From the NCBI RefSeq assembly GCF_014647595.1, contig NZ_BMPM01000001.1, forward strand, positions 186,001-250,000: a stretch of DNA of 64,000 bases. The letters run 5' to 3'. The position numbers and the translations under genes are program-made. The stretch is from Paenarthrobacter histidinolovorans (lineage in GTDB: Bacteria > Actinomycetota > Actinomycetes > Actinomycetales > Micrococcaceae). The notes below the pieces were generated by a model. It worked only from the letters and a program-made list of their open reading frames with translations. It was not told the origin of the DNA and searched no databases. This document shows, piece by piece, positions 52,898 to 61,117 of the stretch. Within the stretch, counting starts at the first letter, position 1. The number at the start of each line of letters is the position of its first letter.

Positions 52898-52952
52898 CAG
52901 GAATCCTTTTCGCTTGCAGCAGTGGTAAATCCGGGGTGCATGGCATTCATGG

Positions 52953-53867
52953 CTAAACCTTCAGGTATCGCCGGAGAGTCAACAGCGACGATATCCCCGC
53001 CAGCCCGGCGCCGAGCGCGATGAGCACAGGTGCAATCACCAGGACCTGGGTGGAGGAAATAAACGGCGTATTCAGGAATTGCCGTGACAGGTCACCGTTG
53101 AGCCAGAAGTGCGCCATCAGCCACAGGGTAACAGAGGCCAACACCGCTCCGACGACGGCGGCTATGACACCTTCCAGGATGAAGGGCAGCTGAATCACGG
53201 TCTTCGAAGCACCCACCAGCCGCATGATGCCAGTCTCCCGCCGTCGGCTGAAGGCCGATAGCCGGATGGTGGTAGTTATCAGGAGCACCGCGCAGAAAAT
53301 CATCACCGCGGCCACGCCAACAGCCGCAACCGAAGCCCCATTCATCCAGGAGAAGATCCGTTCCAGCACTTGTCTCTGGTCGCTGACCGTTTCAACACCT
53401 GGCTGGGACGAGAACGTCTCGCTGATGATCTGGTACTTTTCCGGGTTCTTCATGTTGATCCGGAATGAGGCCGGCAACTGGTCCTCCGACACGGAATCAA
53501 CGATCGGAGAGTTCGAGAACTGTTCCTTGAAGTGTTTGTAGGCCTCGGCTTGGGATTCGAACTGGAAATCGTTGATGTACTGCTTCACCGCCGGGGATTC
53601 CAACATCGCCTGGAGGTTTTCCTGCTGCTCCTTCGTTGCCGGTCCTGACGCGCAGCCGACCGCCGTCGAGCCGTCGTTGCAGAGGAAAACGGCTACCTGC
53701 ACTTTGTCGTACCAGTAGCCCTTCATCTGGTTGATCTGCATCTGCAGCATTCCGGCCGCGCCAACGAAGGTCAGCGAAACAAAGGTCACAAGTACAACGG
53801 AAATAACCATGGACAGGTTTCGGCGCAGACCACTGCCGATTTCCCCGAGGATGAAAAGGAGCCTCAC
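52953..53867 (-). CDS. ftsX: Cell-division ABC transporter permease FtsX
   Basis: A 304-residue FtsX protein: N-terminal membrane segment ([25 protein letters not shown]), a large extracellular domain of about 120 residues that contacts peptidoglycan hydrolase partners, then three membrane segments with [31 protein letters not shown]. It overlaps ftsE by 4 bases and precedes an M23 hydrolase with coiled coil, a typical FtsEX-effector arrangement. Confidence 0.96.
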   Translation of the reverse strand: MRLLFILGEIGSGLRRNLSMVISVVLVTFVSLTFVGAAGMLQMQINQMKGYWYDKVQVAVFLCNDGSTAVGCASGPATKEQQENLQAMLESPAVKQYINDFQFESQAEAYKHFKEQFSNSPIVDSVSEDQLPASFRINMKNPEKYQIISETFSSQPGVETVSDQRQVLERIFSWMNGASVAAVGVAAVMIFCAVLLITTTIRLSAFSRRRETGIMRLVGASKTVIQLPFILEGVIAAVVGAVLASVTLWLMAHFWLNGDLSRQFLNTPFISSTQVLVIAPVLIALGAGLAGISSLLTLRRYLKV

Positions 53868-54628
53868 AGCTGTGCCCCCTGGGCGCGGTCGAGCTCTTCG
53901 CCGCTGGCATCCCGCAACCGGCGGGATTCGCCGACGACCGGAATCATGGACGTGTACAGGGCCTTCGCTTCATCGCGAATGACCTTTCCATTCTTGAGCT
54001 CCACCACGCGGCGGCGCATTTCGTTAACGATGTCGTCATCGTGGGTGGCCATGACCACGGTGGTGCCGTTCTGGTTGATCTTGTCCAGGACGCCCATGAT
54101 TCCCATCGAGGTAATAGGGTCCAGGTTTCCGGTCGGTTCATCAGCAAGGAGGATCCCGGGACGGTTTACGACGGCGCGGGCGATCGCCACACGCTGCTGC
54201 TCGCCACCCGAGAGTTCGTGTGGCATACGCCGTTCCTTGCCTTCAAGGCCCACGGTCTTCAAGACTTCGGGGACTGTTTCGCGGATGATGGAGCGGCTCT
54301 TGCCGATGACCTGCATGGCGAAGGCGACGTTGGCGAAGACGTTCTTTTGCGGCAGCAAACGGAAATCCTGGAACACCACGCCAATGCCACGGCGCAGCTT
54401 GGGAACACGCCAACTGGAAATGTTGGCGACATTCTGGCCAGCGACGTACACGGATCCGGCTGAGGCTTTGTCTTCCTTGAGGATCAACCGCAGGAAAGTG
54501 GATTTGCCCGAACCAGAGGCGCCCACAAGGAACGTAAATTCGCCTCGGTTGATCTCAAGGCTGACAGAATCGAGCGCCGGTCGGGCATTCTGCTCGTAGA
54601 CCTTGGTGACATTCTCAAATCTGATCAT
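53864..54628 (-). CDS. ftsE: Cell-division ABC transporter ATPase FtsE
   Basis: A 254-residue ABC ATPase: Walker [15 protein letters not shown], signature [32 protein letters not shown] and switch His MATHDDDI. With FtsX it regulates cell-wall hydrolases at the septum. I use ATG 54628 ([11 protein letters not shown]) after AAGGGCC; the open frame extends 15 codons further. It is preceded by prfB, the standard prfB-ftsE-ftsX order. Confidence 0.96.
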   Translation of the reverse strand: MIRFENVTKVYEQNARPALDSVSLEINRGEFTFLVGASGSGKSTFLRLILKEDKASAGSVYVAGQNVANISSWRVPKLRRGIGVVFQDFRLLPQKNVFANVAFAMQVIGKSRSIIRETVPEVLKTVGLEGKERRMPHELSGGEQQRVAIARAVVNRPGILLADEPTGNLDPITSMGIMGVLDKINQNGTTVVMATHDDDIVNEMRRRVVELKNGKVIRDEAKALYTSMIPVVGESRRLRDASGEELDRAQGAQL

Positions 54629-54836
54629 GGCCCTTAGTACCCCGCCGGACATGACATGAGTCGCCCAGTCCAACAGCCGGAGCGCGGGCTTTCGATGGGG
54701 GAAGTGAGAGCACCGGCCACTCGACTATACGCACGGGTAAGCCAGCATTCGCGGGCTTTCGGGGGCGTGTCGCGTAATAAGGCGCGAGTCTGGGAGCCCC
54801 CTGTTAGACACCTGCTTATTGGCTGGCTGCAGCGTC

Positions 54837-55958
54837 TTATTGGTTGGCTGCCGCGTTGCGGTTTCCGGTGCGCCAACGGATACCGGCATCGATGAAGTCA
54901 TCAATGTCGCCATCAAACACAGCAGAAGTGTTGCCGACTTCGTGTTCGGTCCGCAGATCCTTGACCATTTGGTAGGGGTTCAGCACGTACGAGCGCATCT
55001 GGTCGCCCCATGATGCCTTGACGTCCCCGGCCAGAGCTTTCTTCTCTGCGTCCTGCTGTTCCTTCTTAACCAGGAGCAAGCGGGACTGCAGCACCCGCAT
55101 GGCGGCTGCCCGGTTCTGGAGCTGCGACTTTTCGTTCTGCATGGAGACCACGATGCCCGTAGGGATGTGCGTCAACCGCACCGCAGAGTCAGTGGTGTTA
55201 ACTGACTGGCCGCCCGGGCCGGAGGAACGGAAGACATCGACCCTGATCTCGTTGTCGGGTATTTCGATGGAATCCGTCTGCTCGATCAACGGGATGACTT
55301 CCACGGCTGCAAACGATGTCTGCCTGCGACCTTGGTTGTCGAACGGACTGATGCGTACCAATCTGTGGGTCCCGGCTTCCACGCTCAGGGTGCCGAAGGC
55401 GTACGGAGCCTTGACCTCGAAGGTGGCCGACTTCAAGCCGGCTTCTTCGGCGTAGGACGTGTCCATCACCGTGGTCGGGTAGCCATGACGTTCAGCCCAT
55501 CGCAAGTACATGCGCATCAGCATCTCCGCAAAGTCAGCTGCATCGACTCCGCCCGCTCCGGCCCGGATGGTCACAACGGCCTCACGTTCGTCGTACTCCC
55601 CCGAGAGCAACGTGACCACTTCAAGCTCGGCGAGAGCTTTGCGGATGGATGCCAGTTCTTTGGCTGCCTCGGCCATGGAGGCTTCGTCGCCTTCATCCTG
55701 GCCAAGTTCGACCAGCACCTCGAGGTCGTCAATCCGGGCTGCGAGCTTCTCGAGTCGTTCGACTTCCGATTGGCGGTGTGACAAACGGGAGGTCACAACC
55801 TGGGCCGATGCGGGGTCATCCCAGAGGTCCGGGGCCCCGGCCTGCTCGCTCAATTCGGCGATTTCAGCCTTAAGAGCGTCAACGTCAGTGACGTTTTCGA
55901 TGGAGCCGTAAGTTGCTCGAAGTGCGCGGATTTCTGCGGGAAAATCAATGTCAGCCAT
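54837..55958 (-). CDS. prfB: Peptide chain release factor 2 (RF2)
   Basis: A 373-residue class I release factor for UGA and UAA. The codon-reading SPF is at 204-206 ([16 protein letters not shown]) and GGQ is at 249-251 ([15 protein letters not shown]). The gene reads in one frame: the programmed frameshift found in E. coli prfB is absent. It precedes ftsE, a conserved actinobacterial order. Confidence 0.97.
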   Translation of the reverse strand: MADIDFPAEIRALRATYGSIENVTDVDALKAEIAELSEQAGAPDLWDDPASAQVVTSRLSHRQSEVERLEKLAARIDDLEVLVELGQDEGDEASMAEAAKELASIRKALAELEVVTLLSGEYDEREAVVTIRAGAGGVDAADFAEMLMRMYLRWAERHGYPTTVMDTSYAEEAGLKSATFEVKAPYAFGTLSVEAGTHRLVRISPFDNQGRRQTSFAAVEVIPLIEQTDSIEIPDNEIRVDVFRSSGPGGQSVNTTDSAVRLTHIPTGIVVSMQNEKSQLQNRAAAMRVLQSRLLLVKKEQQDAEKKALAGDVKASWGDQMRSYVLNPYQMVKDLRTEHEVGNTSAVFDGDIDDFIDAGIRWRTGNRNAAANQ

Positions 55959-56021
55959 GGTTATCCCAGCGTACGCTATCCATCAGGCTCCCTTGGCTGT
56001 CCGGCTTTGTCTGTAGCTTCA

Positions 56022-56600
56022 TTACTGCGTGAGCCTCGACCGCGCCGTCGCCCTGGCCTCGATGACGATTCCGTCCGGTACCAGGAAGCTGATCACCGGC
56101 GGGTGTGCGACAGCCTTGAGAACCACAACCGCCGTCCCGCCAGGCTCACTTCGGGTTCCTTCGCCCACCTCCAAGCGATCATGGCTGTCGAAGGCGTTGC
56201 TTTTCCCAAGATAGGACCCCGCCGCTGCCAGCACCCGGTCATCCATGAGAGACACAGCGGGTATGCGCCCGTCCTGCAGGTCACCAACCAGGAACGAGTC
56301 TGCGGCGGCGAGCGCGGCTCCATCAGCCAGGGACAAGAGCTTCTTGTGCTCCAGGTACATAGAGGAAGCAGCCATCACCGCTGCGGCCAGGAGCAGGGCC
56401 AGCACTACGTAACCGAGAATCAGCACCGTAATTTGCCCGGCATCCCGGTGGAGGGCGTCATCACGAGGCACGAATCCGAAGCGAGGCAGGGCGCCCAAGC
56501 GAGGCAGGAAGCGAACGCCAGGCGGGCCGCCAGGTCTGAGTCCCTGAGAAGACCTGGAGGCAGTGACAGGTCGCTTTCTTCCCTTTTGTTCGCTGGTCAT
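56022..56600 (-). CDS. TadG-like pilus assembly protein
   Basis: A 192-residue membrane-anchored protein. A basic N-terminal segment of about 55 residues is followed by one transmembrane helix (AGQITVLILGYVVLALLLAAAVMAASSMYLEH) and a domain containing LADGAALAAADSF, the pattern of Tad-type pilus proteins of the TadG/Flp-assembly family. Its ATG overlaps the previous gene stop (ATGA), placing it last in the tad operon. The exact role in the pilus or secretion machine is unknown. Confidence 0.75.
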   Translation of the reverse strand: MTSEQKGRKRPVTASRSSQGLRPGGPPGVRFLPRLGALPRFGFVPRDDALHRDAGQITVLILGYVVLALLLAAAVMAASSMYLEHKKLLSLADGAALAAADSFLVGDLQDGRIPAVSLMDDRVLAAAGSYLGKSNAFDSHDRLEVGEGTRSEPGGTAVVVLKAVAHPPVISFLVPDGIVIEARATARSRLTQ

Positions 56601-57124
56601 CGGTAGCGCCCCACTGTCTGCGTGGCCGAGGCGGACAACCTGCTGGCACTGAGCTTGAGCGTGTCACCGAACGGGACCATGGGAAGCGGAACATCGAGGT
56701 GGACGGTGACGGTGACACTTGCCCCGGCAGCCAGACAATTTTCCTGGTCACAGGAAATCTCCACGGTTGCTTGTTCCGGCGCGTGCCCATAATCGGCCAG
56801 CGCCACATTGACGGATTGCTCCGCAGCTGTCCTGGCGCTTGCCGGGTCGTTCTGTACGACAAAAACTCTTGCGGCTTGGTCGGCCGCTCCAACCACGCCA
56901 AACGATGCTCCCTGTATTTGCCCAACGGTCACGACGAAGTAAATCAACGGAACCATCAACAGGACGGCCAGAAAGGTGAACTCCACGACAGCGCTCCCCC
57001 TTTGTCCTTCGAGGTCTTGAGGCCGCCCTTCAGCCGATGATTCGGATAAGCACAGGGCGCAGCGCGACCTTAACCAGAACGCTTTGCCAAATGAACGTAT
57101 CCGTTCAATTGGGAAGGGCAGCAT
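56597..57124 (-). CDS. TadE-like pilus protein
   Basis: A 175-residue protein of the TadE/pseudopilin type. A single hydrophobic segment (GSAVVEFTFLAVLLMVPLIYFVVTVGQIQ) at about 43-72 contains the xSAVVEFxxL signature with the Glu typical of type IV-like pilins. The remaining C-terminal part is extracellular with two Cys. The start ATG 57124 lies behind GGAGGT and overlaps the preceding gene by 20 bases, an unusually long overlap for this cluster. Confidence 0.82.
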   Translation of the reverse strand: MLPFPIERIRSFGKAFWLRSRCALCLSESSAEGRPQDLEGQRGSAVVEFTFLAVLLMVPLIYFVVTVGQIQGASFGVVGAADQAARVFVVQNDPASARTAAEQSVNVALADYGHAPEQATVEISCDQENCLAAGASVTVTVHLDVPLPMVPFGDTLKLSASRLSASATQTVGRYR

Positions 57125-57530
57125 GTCCGTGCACCTCCATCAGGCCGTCAGGTCCGACAAGTCCCAGGACCGGCATCGGCGCTTTCACTGTCACCTCCAA
57201 CGTGCGGATGCCGTCCATCACCTCTTCGCTCGTGGTGATGTCCTGTGCGAAACCCTCGTTCAGGGCCGTCGTGATCAGCTCCGCCGTCCGGGCTTCGGCC
57301 TCCTCCGACGTCCGGTCGGCCAGGGCACCGTACCTTGCTCCCGACGCTGCGGCATCCACGAGCGTATTGCGGACATGCAGCACCAGCATCAGCTGAATTA
57401 TTGACAGGCTGAACAGGGTCAACAGCGCTCCAACCAGCACGAAGTCCACCACAGCCGATCCCTGTTCTCCGGTGACCCGGGTCTGGAATGAACGGCGTAG
57501 GGCAGCAGAGAACAGGGGCTGCCCCGCCAC
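57105..57530 (-). CDS. TadE-like pilus protein (second copy)
   Basis: A 141-residue relative of the next protein. The hydrophobic segment GSAVVDFVLVGALLTLFSLSIIQLMLVLH (about 24-53) has Asp at the position of the pilin Glu, and VRNTLVDAAASGARYGALAD is the typical following helix. Start GTG 57530, 5 bases after the small pilin-like gene stop. It probably forms a minor pilin pair with the downstream TadE-like protein. Confidence 0.82.
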   Translation of the reverse strand: MAGQPLFSAALRRSFQTRVTGEQGSAVVDFVLVGALLTLFSLSIIQLMLVLHVRNTLVDAAASGARYGALADRTSEEAEARTAELITTALNEGFAQDITTSEEVMDGIRTLEVTVKAPMPVLGLVGPDGLMEVHGHAALPN

Positions 57531-57535
57531 ACGTC

Positions 57536-57775
57536 CTATTTGCCCACCTTCGACATTGCCTGAGTGAACAAGTCATTCAAGGCGGGGGTGGCGAGGGCAA
57601 GGAGTCCAGCGACCAATACCGCAGACATGAGGGTGATCATGACCCATCCAGGTACGTCTCCTCGTTCCTGCTCCCCTGGCCGCGGCGCTGCTCGCGAGAC
57701 AAAGTTCACGAGCAATGCCCCGCCCGAAAGTTTGCGGACTGGTGCTATGGACGAGCTGCTGGCAATTGTTTTCAT
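57536..57775 (-). CDS. Small pilin-like membrane protein of the tad cluster
   Basis: A 79-residue protein with one membrane segment near the C-terminus (GWVMITLMSAVLVAGLLALATPALNDLFTQA). The RGDVPGW sequence before it resembles small actinobacterial tad-linked proteins, but it lacks the standard prepilin cleavage motif with Glu+5, so it may be a structural pilin of a different type. ATG 57775 follows GGGGAGAACC. It sits between tadC and the TadE genes. Confidence 0.65.
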   Translation of the reverse strand: MKTIASSSSIAPVRKLSGGALLVNFVSRAAPRPGEQERGDVPGWVMITLMSAVLVAGLLALATPALNDLFTQAMSKVGK

Positions 57776-57823
57776 GGTTCTCCCCAATGACGGTGATATG
57801 GCGTGGTAACTGCGGAAATTGAC

Positions 57824-58765
57824 TTAGAGGCTCATCTGCAAGGCTGCGACGGCGGGAAAAGCGGCAAACACGACCGTTAGAGGCAGCACACCGAAAACGA
57901 GCGGGACCATCATGGCTATCTCTTTACGGCCTGCGGATTCCATCAGCTCCCGCTTGGCTGCATCCCGGACATCGGCGGCTTGTGCGCGAAGGACATCGGC
58001 CAGAGGCGTCCCGCGTTCGACAGCAACCACCAAACCATCGAAGAACCGGACCAGCGGTGGTAACTCTGCGCGGGTGGAGAAGGCGTGAAGTGCTTCAGCC
58101 AGCGGTTTGCCGGATCGGGCATCAGCAAGGATCAGGGCGAACTCGTTGGAAAGTTCGCCCTGGGAACTTCGGCTCACGCGGTCCATGGCCCCCAGGGCGC
58201 TTTCTCCCGCAGCTACGGCCAGTGCCATGAGCTCAGCAAGGCTGGGAAACTCCGAGAGCAACCTTCTCTCGCGTCGCCTGATCCGCTGCCCCAGCACGAC
58301 GTCGCGGAGCAGATATCCTCCCAAGCCAGCCCCAACGACCAATACGAACGACACCCCCGGGTTGAACTGCCCGGATGCGGCGCGGGCTGTCACCACGAGC
58401 AACGCCACCGTCAAGCCACCGGTGGCCCAAAGGAACTGCTCGACCCTGAAATCAAGGATCGATTTCGCGGACCCGGAACGGGCCAGTCTCTTTGCCGCGG
58501 CCGCCGTGCCCACGTTCAACCGCGACAGGTAGTTCACCGCGTCCCGGAAAAAGGGGCGGAGGATCCGCTCCAATGGCCCAAAGGGTGTGAGGTCCGGTTC
58601 GGGCGCAAGCAGGAGGCGTGACTCGAGGTTCCTGGACTTCAGCTGCGGGCCGATGCGATCTGTAAAAGTCATTCCCCGCAAGAACGGCAGGCGCATCAGG
58701 ACGAGCCAACAACCCAGCCCCAGGACGACGCCGGATGCCGCAGCCATGGCTGTTGACGTGCTCAT
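57824..58765 (-). CDS. tadC: TadC-like type II secretion F-domain membrane protein
   Basis: A 313-residue inner-membrane protein of the GspF/TadC family. Hydrophobic segments lie at the N-terminus (MAAASGVVLGLGCWLVLMRL), at about 130-170, and at the C-terminus (MMVPLVFGVLPLTVVFAAFPAV). The cytoplasmic F domain (LLSEFPSLAELMALAVAAGESALGAMDRV...LADARSGKPLAEAL) interacts with the pilus ATPase. It overlaps tadB by 4 bases. Confidence 0.9.
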   Translation of the reverse strand: MSTSTAMAAASGVVLGLGCWLVLMRLPFLRGMTFTDRIGPQLKSRNLESRLLLAPEPDLTPFGPLERILRPFFRDAVNYLSRLNVGTAAAAKRLARSGSAKSILDFRVEQFLWATGGLTVALLVVTARAASGQFNPGVSFVLVVGAGLGGYLLRDVVLGQRIRRRERRLLSEFPSLAELMALAVAAGESALGAMDRVSRSSQGELSNEFALILADARSGKPLAEALHAFSTRAELPPLVRFFDGLVVAVERGTPLADVLRAQAADVRDAAKRELMESAGRKEIAMMVPLVFGVLPLTVVFAAFPAVAALQMSL

Positions 58766-59616
58766 CGCAGAACGCGTTCGTCATCAGGCAACGCACCAAC
58801 ACGAAGCATCAGGGAATAGCAGCACACCGAGACCACTAGTCCCGAGAGAAGCACTATGGCTCCCACGCCTGACTTGTAGGCCAGCATCGCTTCCGGCCGG
58901 CTGGCCATCACCACCAGGACAATCCACGGCGCCGCGACGGCCAACCTCGCCGCGTTGACGGTCCATGATTGCCTGGCCTCCAGCTCGCTCCGGGTACGGG
59001 CGTTGTCTCTGAGGAAGCCGGACAACGTGCCCAGCATGCGGCCCAGGTCGGATCCGCCAACCTCGCGGGTCATTCGGAGGGCTTCAACTATGCGATCGGC
59101 CACGGGATCCGCGAGGCGTTCCTTGAGCCTGTTCAACGCAGTCTCAAAATGCCCGCCGGCCCGGTAATCGGCACCAAAATCCAGGAAAAGCGACCGCAAT
59201 TCTTCCGGTCCTTTATGTCCCAGTTGAATGAGAGCCTCGGGCAAGGCCAGGCCCGCGCGGATGGCAGAGCGCAGATGGTCCACGACGTCCGGCCACAGCA
59301 ATCGAAGCGCCTCACGACGCTTTCGCGCTCTCCGCTTCACTACTGCCAATGGGCACCAGAAGCCGAACAACCCGAAGCAAAGCGCGACCGCCGGCGCCCC
59401 CGTGATGACGAAGAAGACGGCCATTACTGCACACCCAAAACCCCCGCAGGTGAGAAGCAGAGCTGTCCCCGTGACCTTTTCGATCCCCGCCGACAGCAGC
59501 AACTGGTCCAGGCGGCGGCGCTTCCTTTTCCTTGGTCTTACTGTGGATTGATCCCATGTGGACCACCAGACGAGGAAAAGACCCAAGCCACACAGAACTC
59601 CCAGGAGAGGCGCCAT
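58762..59616 (-). CDS. tadB: TadB-like type II secretion F-domain membrane protein
   Basis: A 284-residue partner of TadC. An N-terminal membrane region (LLGVLCGLGLFLVWW and LLLTCGGFGCAVMAVFFVITGAPAV), the F domain (LWPDVVDHLRSAIRAGLALPEALIQLGHKGPEEL...MTREVGGSDLGRMLGTLSGFLRDN) and C-terminal membrane segments are present. TadB and TadC form the inner-membrane platform. It follows tadA with a 1-base overlap. Confidence 0.9.
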   Translation of the reverse strand: MAPLLGVLCGLGLFLVWWSTWDQSTVRPRKRKRRRLDQLLLSAGIEKVTGTALLLTCGGFGCAVMAVFFVITGAPAVALCFGLFGFWCPLAVVKRRARKRREALRLLWPDVVDHLRSAIRAGLALPEALIQLGHKGPEELRSLFLDFGADYRAGGHFETALNRLKERLADPVADRIVEALRMTREVGGSDLGRMLGTLSGFLRDNARTRSELEARQSWTVNAARLAVAAPWIVLVVMASRPEAMLAYKSGVGAIVLLSGLVVSVCCYSLMLRVGALPDDERVLR

Positions 59617-60839
59617 CAGTTCACTTCCAAAAGGGCGGAGACGTCGAAGCCTGCGCGGGCAAACTTATCCGCAGCCGGCATCGCGTTGGGCCTCGGCTGC
59701 AGTTGGCCAGCTGATATCCCAAAGACGCTTGAGGATTCGATGATCCCGTTTTCCACCCTCCGTCCCAATGCGAGGACCTCCGTCACCTGCCTGCGGCCCG
59801 TCGGATGCCTGCCGCAATGCACCACCAGGTCAATGCACGACGCCACCGTGGGGACCACAAAAGCGCTGGCAATGTTCGCCCCGGCGAGAAGTGGCAAGGT
59901 GCAGATCTTGGTTACGGCGTCGTGGGCAGAATTGGCGTGCACAGTGCACATGCCCGGCAACCCTGAGTTCAGGGCGATGAGCATGTCCAGGCTTTCGGCT
60001 TCGCGCACTTCACCCACGATGAGTCTGTCCGGCCGCATTCGAAGGGCTTCCTTCACGAGCCGCCGCAAAGGGATTTCTCCCTCACCCTCCAGATTCGGCT
60101 GACGGCACTGAAGTCCGACGACGTCCCGCAGGGGAAGCTGGAGTTCAAAGATCTCCTCCACAGTAACGACCCGTTCGCGTGACCCTATGTGCGCTCCCAG
60201 GCAATTGAGCATGGTGGTTTTTCCCGCCTGCGTGGCTCCGGAAACAAGAATGTTGAGGCCGCTGGCTACTGCCGCGCCGAGGAACCTGGCAGCTTGTGGT
60301 GTCAAACTGCCGAGCTCAACCAGGTGCTCCAGGCGGCTGGCACGCGCAGTGAACTTCCTGATATTTACGGCCCAGTGCTTCCGGGTGATGTCGGGGATTG
60401 CCACGTGCAGCCTCGAACCGTCCGGGAGTGCGGCGTCCACGAAAGGCGATGACAAGTCGAGCCGTCGTCCGGAAGTTTTGAGCATTCTCTCGACCAGGTC
60501 CCGTACCTGCTGCTCGCTGAGGCTTATCGTGGTCAGCTCGGATTCACCGTTGCGGGCCACGTAGACCTCGTGGGGAGCATTGATCCACAGCTCCTCGATT
60601 GACTCGTCGTCCAGGAGCGGCTGCAGTGGCCCGTAACCCGCAACGGCGTCGAAAATCCTGCGCCGTGCCGATTCGAGGTGCCCCAAGGGAGGAAGCGGAG
60701 CGACGAGGGCTCGTTCGTCGTAGTCGTTGATTGCCGCGTCCACCAGGCTTCTGACGTCACCAGCCTGTTCCAATGGATCCAGACCACGACGCCGGATAAG
60801 CTCCCTGACCTCCCCCTCGACGATCCTTACTGCGTCCAC
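59616..60839 (-). CDS. tadA: TadA/CpaF-type pilus assembly ATPase
   Basis: A 407-residue secretion ATPase. Walker A is GATQAGKTTM near 200-210, the Asp box region VVTVEEIFELQLPLRDVVGLQ follows, Walker B is DRLIVGEVREAESLDML, and the His box is GMCTVHANSAHDAVTKI. It powers Tad pilus assembly. Start is GTG at 60839. No prepilin peptidase, secretin or TadZ gene lies in the window, so the system may be completed elsewhere. Confidence 0.94.
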   Translation of the reverse strand: MDAVRIVEGEVRELIRRRGLDPLEQAGDVRSLVDAAINDYDERALVAPLPPLGHLESARRRIFDAVAGYGPLQPLLDDESIEELWINAPHEVYVARNGESELTTISLSEQQVRDLVERMLKTSGRRLDLSSPFVDAALPDGSRLHVAIPDITRKHWAVNIRKFTARASRLEHLVELGSLTPQAARFLGAAVASGLNILVSGATQAGKTTMLNCLGAHIGSRERVVTVEEIFELQLPLRDVVGLQCRQPNLEGEGEIPLRRLVKEALRMRPDRLIVGEVREAESLDMLIALNSGLPGMCTVHANSAHDAVTKICTLPLLAGANIASAFVVPTVASCIDLVVHCGRHPTGRRQVTEVLALGRRVENGIIESSSVFGISAGQLQPRPNAMPAADKFARAGFDVSALLEVN

Positions 60840-61117
60840 ATCTCTCCCCGATGGTCACGATTGCGTAAACGAGAGGCGCATCTCGAGTGACTTACGCTAA
60901 GCGAGCCAAAGGTCCACCTCAAGTCAGTCCCGACGGTATGTGGATAACCTGGAATCACTGGTCACGGGGGCATCGTGAATCCCACTAGTCACTCCTGTTT
61001 CAGAATGTTAGGGTAAAGCCCGTTAGGAGCTGGCCTTTGGTCTCACGCGCAGGCGCCCCGGAGCTTGTCCCTAAGCCACACCATGCACCGCTGAGCCGCG
61101 GTACAGGGCCGGATGTG

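Noticed and set aside
54837..55958. Programmed frameshift in prfB
   Set aside because: The gene is open in one frame from start to stop with no in-frame UGA near codon 25.
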